DNA of 34,359 nt from Pseudomonadota bacterium (GTDB lineage: Bacteria; Pseudomonadota; Gammaproteobacteria; Burkholderiales; Rhodocyclaceae). Shown here in pieces: positions 1-8,000 of this stretch; position 1 is the stretch's first letter, and every line of letters begins with the position of its first letter. The stretch lies in assembly GCA_029780075.1 (NCBI GenBank), contig JAKOZI010000077.1:1-34359 (forward strand), in the 5' to 3' direction. The position numbers and the translations under genes were made by a program. Under the pieces are notes generated by a model. The model was not told the origin of the DNA. It worked only from the letters and a program-made list of their open reading frames with translations, and ran no database searches.

Positions 1-153
1 CAGCTTTGGCGCCTGCGCCAGTTCGGCCTCATCAAGAAGGTCGTTCATGGCTATCGCTACTACCTCACCCGCCTGGGTCGCTCGACCATCGCCGCCGCTT
101 GTCGAATCACTGAACAAGCCATCGTTCCGGCTCTCGCCCACGCTACCCCGTGA
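1..153 (+). CDS. C-terminal fragment of a winged-helix-like protein (partial)
   Basis: An open frame enters from the left edge in frame 1 and ends at TGA 151-153, leaving 50 residues. The visible part, LWRLRQFGLIKKVVHGYRYY followed by LTRLGR, has the look of a winged-helix recognition helix and wing: a basic helix, a turn, then an aromatic beta hairpin. The protein's identity and function cannot be judged because the N-terminus lies outside the window. It points towards the end of the convergent atpG gene, 42 bp away. It could be a regulator or part of a mobile-element protein; I do not recognise it. Confidence 0.5.
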   Translation, partial: QLWRLRQFGLIKKVVHGYRYYLTRLGRSTIAAACRITEQAIVPALAHATP

Positions 154-195
154 CCCGATCTGCTCAGGAAATGTAAAGATCTGAGTCATAAGTGA

Positions 196-1050
196 CTAAA
201 CGTGTCCGGCTTCGCCGAGCATGTCGGCCGAGAGCAGGATCAGCTCGATTTCCTCGGTGATTTCCTCCTGGCGCTGGCTGTTGTAGCGGAGTCTGAGCCG
301 TGCGCTGTCGTCATCGAGCCGCTGCAGGGCGCGGTCCATATGCGCCTGACGCTGCCGGTTCTCGGCCATCAGCGAGCTGAACAGCACTTCGTTCAGTACC
401 GCATGCAGATAATGCCCGGTCAGCCCACGCAGGAACTCGATGGGAGGCAGATTCAGTTCCGCCGGGAAAGGGTACGCCCGATCGGGAGCGGGCAGATCGC
501 GCAAGGGCAGCAAGTGACGCATGCGGATATCGCCGGTGGCATCGCCATGATACAGGGCCGAGAGCCCGTAACCGGCGTACTCCTCGCGGGCAAGCAAGCC
601 GCTCAGCTCGCGCGTCAAGCGCAGCAGGACGGCCGGGACTTCGTCGGCGACAATGGCCCCCGGCTGTGCCAAATCGACGCAGTCGCGTTCGCCGATTCGA
701 GCCGCCAGACGGCTGCCGACGACAAGCCAACGAACCGGCGCCTCCTTGTCCTGACACAGTGCCTGCATGCGCGCCAGCAGCGCTTCGTTGAAATCGCCGC
801 AGAAGCCCTGTTCCGAACCCACCAGCACGCAGAGTTCCCGCCCTGGCAGTGGTTCGTCGACAAACTCGGCGTGTCCGGCCAGGAAATCGGCAGCGGCCGC
901 TTCGATCCCTGCCACCATGTGCTGCTGGCTGACGAGGAAATCGCCCAGGATGCGGGTCTCCATCAGCGCCAGGCCTTTCATCGCCGACAGGATGCCGCCG
1001 ATATCGGACAGCGCGTCCAGCCGCCTGGCGATCTCACGCCGGCGGCTCAT
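196..1050 (-). CDS. atpG: N-type ATPase subunit gamma
   Basis: Central rotor stalk of the N-type F1Fo ATPase (284 aa). It couples rotation of the c-ring to catalysis in the alpha/beta hexamer. The N-terminal helix (MSRRREIARRLDAL, then ILSAMKGLALMETRIL) and the C-terminal helix (SLMAENRQRQAHMDRAL, then YNSQRQEEITEEI) match the two long coiled-coil helices of gamma subunits. The ATG at 1050 is preferred over a longer open frame reaching 1509, because the extra 150 or so residues are the antisense of the neighbouring gene and resemble no ATPase sequence. Its start overlaps the last 17 bases of the upstream DUF4276 gene. In N-ATPase operons atpG normally follows atpA directly; here about 11 kb of defence-type genes lie between them, yet the start is intact. 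The gene appears functional. Confidence 0.93.
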   Translation of the reverse strand: MSRRREIARRLDALSDIGGILSAMKGLALMETRILGDFLVSQQHMVAGIEAAAADFLAGHAEFVDEPLPGRELCVLVGSEQGFCGDFNEALLARMQALCQDKEAPVRWLVVGSRLAARIGERDCVDLAQPGAIVADEVPAVLLRLTRELSGLLAREEYAGYGLSALYHGDATGDIRMRHLLPLRDLPAPDRAYPFPAELNLPPIEFLRGLTGHYLHAVLNEVLFSSLMAENRQRQAHMDRALQRLDDDSARLRLRYNSQRQEEITEEIELILLSADMLGEAGHV

Positions 1051-1068
1051 CGCCTGCCTCCCGCAACC
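1032..1068 (-). repeat. att-like direct repeat R1 (atpG-proximal copy)
   Basis: A 37-bp sequence matching R3 (12222-12258) at 34 of 37 positions by eye. On the minus strand it encodes the last residues of AtpA (LREAGDEPPA, stop) and, in another frame, the first codons of atpG (ATGAGCCGCC). It is therefore the junction of the original atpA/atpG overlap. It forms one end of the inserted island. The role as a recombination site is inferred. Confidence 0.75.
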
Positions 1069-1663
1069 CTGCACATGTAAAGGCCATCTGCCTTGCCCAC
1101 TCGCTGTAAAGCTTGCGAAAAGACCGGCTGCGTGCGAATGCCTGCTGCAGGTCCATGCGCGCCGAAAAGGCCGGCTGGTCGGTCGTTTCTCCGTAACTGC
1201 CGCCGCACATGCGCGCCGTGATCCACCCCTTGGCGTTGCGCGGACCTTCGGCATCAATCGCTTCAGCAGGCTTGAATGCGAAACCGCGTTGGCCATCGAG
1301 CGATTCAGCTGCGGCGATGAACCAGGCCTCGTATTCCCTGTTGGCCAGCACGACCGACACCCGACGGTGTGGAACGTATGCTGTTGTTCGCTCGAGAATC
1401 TGTTTCCCCAACTCAGCCGGACAGGCATCATCGGCATCGAGCAGGACGAGAATCCAGCCGTTTTCGCCACACTTTGCGGCTGCCAGCAGCAAGTGCCGGC
1501 GGAATTCATCGTCCCGATTCAGGAATCGATCGCGATGAACGCGAATCGGCGGCAGCGCCTGCAACTGGACATCTGGCGTGCGGCAGGCGTTGATCCGTCG
1601 CAGCAGAATCGGCAGCGCGGCCACCTCGCCGGAACCCTCGACGATCGCCGCAACCGCAATCAC
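1034..1663 (-). CDS. DUF4276-family Toprim-like protein, partner of an AAA ATPase
   Basis: A 209-residue protein with the features of the DUF4276 family, which has a Toprim-like fold. A glutamate lies at the end of the first strand (IVEGSGE, E9), an acidic cluster in LLDADDA (D76, D78), NREYEAWF at 98-105, and a conserved Y-x-E-T-x-D-Q near residues 137-143. Such proteins are commonly encoded beside RecF/OLD-like ATPases in phage-defence loci, where the Toprim unit is thought to be the nuclease effector; that role is inferred. The start is GTG at 1663, overlapping the upstream ATPase stop as GTGA. The last ten residues, LREAGDEPPA, are nearly identical to the end of AtpA ([10 protein letters not shown]) and are encoded by repeat R1, so the natural C-terminus seems to have been replaced. 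The gene end overlaps the atpG start, as atpA would have done before the insertion. Confidence 0.8.
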   Translation of the reverse strand: MIAVAAIVEGSGEVAALPILLRRINACRTPDVQLQALPPIRVHRDRFLNRDDEFRRHLLLAAAKCGENGWILVLLDADDACPAELGKQILERTTAYVPHRRVSVVLANREYEAWFIAAAESLDGQRGFAFKPAEAIDAEGPRNAKGWITARMCGGSYGETTDQPAFSARMDLQQAFARSRSFRKLYSEWARQMAFTCAGLREAGDEPPA

Positions 1664-2865
1664 GGATCGACCTCGCCAAACAGATCAGCCTGTTCCTGTT
1701 CCTGGGCGGCAAGCACCGCCCGATCAGGCGCCAGTTGATTCAGCCGGAGGAGTTCTCCAGCCGAAAAAAGCTGGTCGCGCATGGCCATGCGCGCGGCCTC
1801 GTCCAGCGGTGCGATGCGCGTTTCCCCACCCTCGGAAACCACCGCCAGCAAGGCGTCGGCACTCAAGGACAGATCGTCGAGCAGATCCGGGCTGTGACTG
1901 GTAACGATGACCTGGGTGTCTTGCGAGGCGCGCGCCAGCGCTTCGCGCAAGGCCGCGCTGGCGGCCGGATGCAGCGCCGTTTCGGGTTCCTCGATACCGA
2001 CCAGCGAGGGCGCGTAATCCCGGTTTCCCTGGAACAGCGCAGTCAACACGCCGAGCGCTCGCAGCGTGCCGTCGGACATGTTCTGTGCCGGGAATCGCCA
2101 GGGATGTTTTGCTCCAGCCATGTCCTGGCGGAACTCCAGGGTTTCCATCGGTCCGATCGGCTTGCGCTCGACGCCGTGAACCATCGGCGCAACCGTCTGA
2201 AGATACTCCTGGATAATCTCCAGCCTGTCGGCGGCGCCCCGTTCCAGATGTCCGATCACGCTCGCGATGTTTTCCCCCGCGGGCTTGAGCAAGCGTCCTT
2301 CCTGTGGCTTCTGCAACTCGCGCATCAACTTCGGATTCAGGTTGTAGAAACCCATCGCCGTCAGGGCATCGAACACCGGGCGAAAGACCGCCATGCCCGA
2401 AGCCGCCACCAGCGCCAGACGATCGGCGGTTACCGCTGGAAAGGTTACCTCGCTGCTGGCTTTGAGGTTGCCACGCTCGATACGGAAAAACGGACCCTTG
2501 CCGACACCGCCAAGCACGCACTCCTCGCTTTGTACCTCGTAGCCGCGGCCCGCCAGCGCGCCGATGTTGAAAGCGTAGTGGCCGGCTTGCCCGTTGCTCA
2601 GCGCGAACTCCAGCCGGATGCCGAAGTTCGTCGGATGACCACTGGAGCGCCGCCGGACCTCGTTCAATCCGCCCCGTTCGTTCAGCGCATTGTCGAGAGA
2701 ACCGGCCAGGGCATCCCGTACCAGGTGCAGGGCGTCGAGAAAATTGCTCTTGCCCGATCCGTTGGCACCCACCAGATAGGTGAGCGGGTTGAGGCGGACG
2801 TCGCAGTAACCAATGCTCTTGTAGTTGCGCAGGACCACACGCGTGAGAAAAACCGGGTCAATCAT
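1660..2865 (-). CDS. AAA family ATPase (RecF/SMC-like, AAA_21 type)
   Basis: A 401-residue cytoplasmic ATPase. It begins with the RecF/SMC-like strand LRNYKSIGYCDVRLNPLTYL followed by Walker A GANGSGKS (33-40). A signature-like MSDGTLRALG, Walker B LVGIEEPETALHP and an H-loop VTSHSPDLL follow towards the C-terminus. This is the architecture of OLD-like and other defence-associated ATPases, which sense a trigger and license a partner nuclease. The partner here is the DUF4276 gene directly downstream, coupled by a GTGA overlap. ATG 2865 is preceded by AGGGG at good spacing. Upstream lies a 387-bp gap with repeat R2. It is related to, but clearly diverged from, the second ATPase at 3846-5039. 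The exact trigger and target are unknown. Confidence 0.85.
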   Translation of the reverse strand: MIDPVFLTRVVLRNYKSIGYCDVRLNPLTYLVGANGSGKSNFLDALHLVRDALAGSLDNALNERGGLNEVRRRSSGHPTNFGIRLEFALSNGQAGHYAFNIGALAGRGYEVQSEECVLGGVGKGPFFRIERGNLKASSEVTFPAVTADRLALVAASGMAVFRPVFDALTAMGFYNLNPKLMRELQKPQEGRLLKPAGENIASVIGHLERGAADRLEIIQEYLQTVAPMVHGVERKPIGPMETLEFRQDMAGAKHPWRFPAQNMSDGTLRALGVLTALFQGNRDYAPSLVGIEEPETALHPAASAALREALARASQDTQVIVTSHSPDLLDDLSLSADALLAVVSEGGETRIAPLDEAARMAMRDQLFSAGELLRLNQLAPDRAVLAAQEQEQADLFGEVDP

Positions 2866-3000
2866 TGTCTTGCCCCTTCAAGTTCAGTGCGGGTTGACGC
2901 TTCGCTGCGCTCGGCTGATGCCACTCCTAGCTCCCCCGGTTCCGCACATTGCGGCTGATAATGTATCGGACAGGGCTTCCAGCCTTCTGGTTATCCCAAG

Positions 3001-3038
3001 CCGGTGGCTCATCGCCCGCCTCTTGCAGCCAGGCTGCG
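3001..3038 (-). repeat. att-like direct repeat R2 (internal copy)
   Basis: The aligned core (3003-3032) matches R3 at about 25 of 30 positions and shares the stretch GGCTCATCGCCC on the plus strand. It encodes WLQEAGDEPPA, the AtpA tail, in one minus-strand frame, but the stop is replaced by TGG. It separates the two gene cassettes of the island. Its greater divergence suggests an older or differently derived junction than R1 and R3. Confidence 0.65.
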
Positions 3039-3138
3039 CGCGACCAATGTCTGCTCACCGATCCCGTGCGCGCCATCTTCCAGAAACCAAGAGGTAAACA
3101 ACGTTCCAAGCATCGCATTGAATTATTGAGAAAATAAC

Positions 3139-3161
3139 AAATCCGGCTCCTTGACGGATTT
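3139..3161 (-). terminator. Possible Rho-independent terminator after the Toprim-like gene
   Basis: On the minus strand AAATCCG pairs with CGGATTT across a 9-base loop, followed directly by GTTATTTTCTC, a T-rich run. It lies about 90 bp downstream of the stop at 3253. The stem is short (7 bp), so efficiency is uncertain. Confidence 0.45.
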
Positions 3162-3252
3162 CTCCTACGCCATGTCGCGCTTGGCCATGGGTTCTAGCGG
3201 TACGGGCGGGAAGGCGCTCCGTGGCGGTTTGGATGATCGCTCTATGCCAACT

Positions 3253-3849
3253 TCAACAAGACTGCGTCAATGATCGACCAAGCCTCTTGAAGGCCCTGAG
3301 CTTGCCCAGCATGCCGAAATTGGCGGGCACCTGCTTGATGATGGCAAGCGCATCGGTCTTTGGCGTATAGCTACGTCCGTGCTGTCCAAAGATCCTTTCC
3401 AGTCGCTTCTTCGGATTGGTGTTGTGCTCGACATTTCTTGTGTGCCCGATGATCACTGGGTGAGTCGGTCGCGAGAGCGTGGCGGACAGTGCTGAGCCAT
3501 CCGCCAGCAGCCACGCTTCGAGTTCGGCCTGGATCGCCACCAGAAACAGGCAGGGATGGTCTGCCAACCCTGCTTGCGCCAAAATGGCCCGAATATCGGC
3601 GATATCCTGTTCTTCGCCGTCCGGGCGGCTCCAACGGGGAAATACGTCCCAGACGACCAATACCCGTTCACATCCGGAATCGAACAGGGCCTGGGCCACT
3701 TGGCCGCACTGCACGATCAGGTCCGGTTTCCTTCCCAAAGGCCGAATCATCGGCGTCGCGTCGGGGCGAATACGCCCCGCGAGATGGCGAAGAACCTGCT
3801 CATCCTCCGAACCCAACCCCGCCTCGCAGATGATGCCGATCGTGCTCAC
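3253..3849 (-). CDS. Toprim-like (DUF4276/RloB-type) protein, partner of an AAA ATPase
   Basis: 198 residues. The pattern fits a small Toprim-like nuclease partner: glutamate after the first strand (IICEAG, E9), an aspartate at the end of a hydrophobic strand (VLVVWD, D68), then AELEAWLLAD (109-117), and a late basic segment NPKKRLERIF followed by a Y-x-x-K-x-D-A motif. Family assignment is by motif pattern only; DUF4276 and RloB are both possible. I chose GTG 3849: it has a GGGGAG ribosome site 7 bases upstream and overlaps the ATPase stop as GTGA, the same coupling seen in the other ATPase/Toprim pair. A TTG at 3864 would add five residues but lies before that ribosome site. It is the last gene of the helicase-methylase-ATPase-Toprim operon and is followed by a possible terminator. 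Confidence 0.7.
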   Translation of the reverse strand: MSTIGIICEAGLGSEDEQVLRHLAGRIRPDATPMIRPLGRKPDLIVQCGQVAQALFDSGCERVLVVWDVFPRWSRPDGEEQDIADIRAILAQAGLADHPCLFLVAIQAELEAWLLADGSALSATLSRPTHPVIIGHTRNVEHNTNPKKRLERIFGQHGRSYTPKTDALAIIKQVPANFGMLGKLRAFKRLGRSLTQSC

Positions 3850-5039
3850 TCGTCTTCTCCCCAACCGCCTTCCGGCGCCTCAGCTTCTTGCTCAACGGCA
3901 GGGTGGGTTACGAGCCGCTGCAAGGCATTCATGGTGTAGAGTCGGCCGGGCAGGAAACGGGTACGCCAGGGTTCCATGTCATTTCGACTCGCAGGCCAGG
4001 TAAACTCCGGGCCGCCGGGGCCACGCTCGCAAAGCAGTACATCATCGAGGTCAAGCATGTCCAGCAGATAGGGTGAATGGGTGGTGGCGATGACTTGGGT
4101 GCGCGCGCTGCGCGTGGCATCACGCATCAGGTCGATGACCAGACCCACGGTGCGCGGGTCGAGGCCGTTTTCCAATTCCTCGATGAACACCACCGTCGGC
4201 GGGTCCGGGTCCAGCAGGGTCGCTACCAGGGGCAATACGCGCAGGGAGCCGGAAGACATCAACCAACCGGGGATCTCGTAGCGGTCTTCCAGCAATTGCA
4301 CATAACCCCTGCGCAGCAGGCCGGCATCCATGATCTTCGGCTCCACATCGAGAGCGTAGGGCAACACGAAGCGCATCGCCTGGGCGACCGTGTCGAACGC
4401 GCTCGGCGAACGTTCGCGCAGGTCGATGAGATATTCCGCCACGTTGGCGCCGTCGCCGGACAAGCGCATACGCCCACCAGTTCGCCTGAGCGGCTGCAGT
4501 TTGCCTATGGCATCCGGGTTCAGGCGAAGAAATAAAGTCTCACGGAGGGCTTCGGCGGTTTCTGCCAGAGCCGGCACCCCGAACATGGCCGACCGGTCTT
4601 CAGCCAAGGCTTGCGGATGAATGACTCGCTCGCGGGTCAATTCCGGCCCCTTTCCTGTTCGGAAGCGCTCCTCCTGGATGTAGAGTCGATTTCCTGCCTC
4701 CCGCACATTCACCTTGAGGCTCAGGTCAACCGGCCCAAAAGGCATGGCCAACTTCAACCTGAAACTCATGGCCCCATGCTGCCGCGTGGGGTCAACGCGA
4801 GCAGCCGTGGTCAAGCGAGATACCGCTCCCTTGTGGCGGATATGCTCGAAGCCTTGCCAATGTTCCATCGCCGCATCGACGCCCTCCAGCACGACCTGGC
4901 GATAGGTTTCCACCGCCTCCAGCAGACTGGATTTGCCGCTACCGTTATTGCCGATCAGTACCGTGAGGGGCTTCATGCGGACGACGCCGCTGTCCTTCAA
5001 TGATTTGAAGTTCTCGATGGCGATGGACTTGATCTGCAT
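3846..5039 (-). CDS. AAA family ATPase (AAA_21/RecF-like)
   Basis: 397 residues. The N-terminus IAIENFKSLKDSGVVRMKPL leads into Walker A GNNGSGKSS (30-38). Near the C-terminus, MSSGSLRVLPLVATLLDPD resembles a signature helix, VVFIEELENGLDP is Walker B with leucine where related ATPases often have proline, and ATTHSPYLLDMLDLDD is the H-loop. The start at 5039 (MQIKSI) has AAAGGGA just upstream. An in-frame ATG at 5057, overlapping the methylase stop as TGATG, would add six residues and is a real alternative. The gene sits between the methylase and the Toprim-like gene in a gapless operon. An ATP-dependent sensor or gate for the Toprim partner is the likely role, by analogy with other ATPase/Toprim defence pairs. 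Confidence 0.85.
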   Translation of the reverse strand: MQIKSIAIENFKSLKDSGVVRMKPLTVLIGNNGSGKSSLLEAVETYRQVVLEGVDAAMEHWQGFEHIRHKGAVSRLTTAARVDPTRQHGAMSFRLKLAMPFGPVDLSLKVNVREAGNRLYIQEERFRTGKGPELTRERVIHPQALAEDRSAMFGVPALAETAEALRETLFLRLNPDAIGKLQPLRRTGGRMRLSGDGANVAEYLIDLRERSPSAFDTVAQAMRFVLPYALDVEPKIMDAGLLRRGYVQLLEDRYEIPGWLMSSGSLRVLPLVATLLDPDPPTVVFIEELENGLDPRTVGLVIDLMRDATRSARTQVIATTHSPYLLDMLDLDDVLLCERGPGGPEFTWPASRNDMEPWRTRFLPGRLYTMNALQRLVTHPAVEQEAEAPEGGWGEDE

Positions 5040-5056
5040 GGTATGTTCCCTTTGCA

Positions 5057-8000
5057 TCAGGTAATCAGACCTTGCGCCACACGGCGGTAGGCATTGTGGG
5101 CGTCGACCTTCACCGGCTCCGGCACCAGCGGGAAGGTGGCGAGGATGTGGGCGAATTCGGCTTCGCTGAGGCCATAGAGGTGGGCCACCAGGCCGTCGAT
5201 CTCGGCGCGCAGGCATGCACGTTCGACGGGGTTTAGGGGCTGGTGTCGTTCGAGGCCAACTTCTTTGGCCAGTTCATCGAATTCGAGCGTGGTACAAGTG
5301 AGGCGGGCGGCGCGGTTAACCAGGGCTAGAGCTTGCTTCGAGTCTGCCGCAAGGCGCGGCGCCGGCGTGTTATAAACGAAGAAGAAAGACACATGCGCCG
5401 TGACGCTCTGGCGGATGAACCAGTCGAAAACAATGCTATTGAATATGGCGAGCACGAACAGGCGCTCGGCAGAGTTCAGACGGCGGATGCTCTGGTGGCC
5501 CTTGGGCGTGACTTCATCGAAAAATACCTGTTCCAGACTGACCGTGTGCGGGCAGAAGCGATCAGGCGGCAGGAGGCAGGCAATGACAGTGCGCTCATCG
5601 GTGTTACGGCCCACGTCGCGGAACGCCAGGCGGTAGCTGCGGTAGTCGAGGCTTACCCGTTCCGGATCAGGCACTCCCGGCACGGCCCGAGCGACGAGCT
5701 GGCGCTGGAGCGCGCGCAGCCGGGGCGCCAACAAAGCCGCTCTGGCCTCTTCTTCATCGAGCCAATAGTGGGGTAGCGCGAAATCAGCCTGGAACTGGTG
5801 GAACTGTTTGCCTTCCCACAACGGCAGAAGCCCTGGCCCTGGCGCTGACCTGAAGAGATTGCTGTCGTCTGTCATGTGAAATTCGCGATGCAGGCTGAGG
5901 TTCCAGGAATTCTGGATTCGTTCACCCAGCAGCGGAAACTTGAGCATCTTCTCGGCGATATGCACGTCGAGTTCGCTCTTGAATTCCATCACTGAGTGCG
6001 AATCCGGCGACAAGCGGCGGATCAGTTTCACGTCCAGCCACAAGGCCCCTTCCGCCGGAAAGCGATCGAGTTCCGCTACATCCCAACGCATGAAGGCTGC
6101 GGGGAAACGGGTCGTGCCGAGTTCGCCGATGCGCACCGGCGATAGCAGATCGTCCGGAGGCGCGCTAGCGTTCTTCTCACCGGGCTGCTGCACGCGCAAC
6201 GAGGCGGTTCTTTCGAAAGTGAGCACGACGAATTTGAAGCTGCGATGTACTCCTTCGAAGATCTCCTTACGATTTTCGAAGCAGAACAAGCCTTCAATGC
6301 GGGTTCTGTCGAACAGCAGGTCGCGCAGCCCCTTGGCGCCCAGGTCGGTGTAGATACCGCTGGGAATGACGATGCCGCAGTGCCCGCCCGGGCGCAGCAA
6401 CAAGAAGCAACGTTCGAGGAACAGCTTGTAGAGGTTGAGATCGGAACCGACCTTGCGACCATCGACCGTTGCGAACTGGCTGGAGTATTCTGGTGCCCGG
6501 CGGAAATACTGATTGACATGCGGAAAGCGGCTCTCATACGCCAGCCACGTTTCGCGAATCGCCTTGTCCTTGAGCAGCTTGCCCTGCTCCTTCTCGAACT
6601 CCTTGATCGTCATCTTGTTCTTCGTCACCAATTCGGAGTGGTCGGCGAAGAACTCCTTGGCCTGCGGCTTGAACACCTCCCACGGTGGGTTGGTGAGCAC
6701 GATGTCAAAGCCGCCGCCGGTTTTGTCAACTGAGTGCATCACCTGGTCGAAGACATAGCCCCAGTGCAGCGGTGTTTCGGCGTCGATGTGGGCACGTTCG
6801 ATACGGCTTTTCTTCGCTTTTCCCAAGCCCTGCTTGTCAGCATCCCAGGTCGCTTGTTCGTACTTCACGCCTAAATCTTCGAACTGGTCACGCAACAGCT
6901 CGTTGAGGATGCCGACCGCGCAGGTCATTTCGGCGTCGATGTCGTCGCGCAGGACGCGCAGGTCCGTGCTCTTGCCCAAGTCGGCGGCGGTATGGCGATA
7001 GACGTCGAGCTTGCGATTTTTCTCTTCGAGCAGCCGGCGAAAGGGGGGCTTGAAGAGGTCATCCTGTTTGCGGTCGAATTCATGTTCGTCGACCCGCATC
7101 AGGCCGACCAGGGAGTTGCCGGGCAGGATGTTGAAGTCGATGTTGGGCAGCGGTTCCAGGTCTTCGACCCTATTCACCGACGCCACCATGGCCAGGAACA
7201 GCCGCAGCTTCGCTATCTCGCAAGCCTCTTCCATGATGTCCACACCGTACAGGTTGTCGCTGACGACACGGCGCTTGATGTAGTAGCCGACGCTGGGATG
7301 GCTTTTCTGGATGCCGCGCAACCAGGTTTCCAGTTCGCGGCTGGCGCCCATGCCGGCACGTCCGACGACGGCGTAATAAATGTTGATCAGCGCCTTGAGC
7401 GCGGCCACCAGAAAGGCGCCGGAACCGACCGCCGGGTCAAGGATGGTGATCGAGGGGAGCACTTCACCTACCAGCTTCAGCGCGGTGCGGGCGTCCATGC
7501 GTGCCAGGAGTTCGGCGACCGAGTCGAACTGGATGGCGGGAAGATTGAATTCCGGCAGCGCCGGGACATTGATGCGCTCAAGCACCAGCTTGTGAATGCT
7601 GCGCTCGGCGAGATAGCTGGTGATCTCAGGCCGCGTGTAATAGGCGCCGAAGGCTTTCTGGTTGATGTATTTCTCGAAGATGTAGCCCAGCACGTCCGGG
7701 TTGATTTCTTCCGGGTTACCGGCGGGGGTGTCGTCCAGATGCCAGGTGAAGGCGCCGAAGACCTCGAACACCCCTGCAAAGGCGGCATCCGGAATGCGCA
7801 AGCGGGTACCGACACGTGGCTGGCGGTTGGCGTCGAGTTCCAGCTTGTGATGCAGGAACAGGCCGCCGTTGAGGAACGGGATGCAGCCGGTCAAGGTTCT
7901 TGCCTGCGCGCTACGCTGATCTTCGGGCAGGGCGAAGGCATCGAAGAAGAGAGCGTTGAGGAATTCGCCGAAGAAGCGGTTTGCCCCGCGTGCGCGTGAT

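Larger units (their letters stand above)
2866..3252. other. Inter-cassette region without a supported gene
   Basis: 387 bp between the start of one ATPase gene and the end of the Toprim-like gene. It holds repeat R2 (3001-3038) and a terminator-like hairpin (3139-3161). The short open frames here look spurious, but one reads AAWLQEAGDEPPA through R2, which is the AtpA C-terminal sequence without a stop. A promoter for the downstream AAA/DUF4276 pair is expected here; I see a possible minus-strand -10 (TACATT near 2960) but no matching -35. Confidence 0.5.

Noticed and set aside
202-1080. Long open frame on the plus strand opposite atpG
   Set aside because: It is the complement of a well-supported gene in a GC-rich genome and has no recognisable domain. 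The same applies to the plus-strand frames opposite the two ATPase genes, the methylase, atpA, atpD and ArsJ.
1051-1509. Extension of the gamma subunit to 437 residues in the same frame
   Set aside because: The extra sequence is antisense to the DUF4276 gene, shows no ATPase similarity, and the internal ATG at 1050 gives the normal gamma N-terminus.
2927-3118. Possible small gene between the two cassettes reading AtpA-like AAWLQEAGDEPPA
   Set aside because: The similarity is limited to the repeat R2; the rest is not conserved-looking, and the frame runs past the AtpA stop position. It is better explained as a relic of the repeat.
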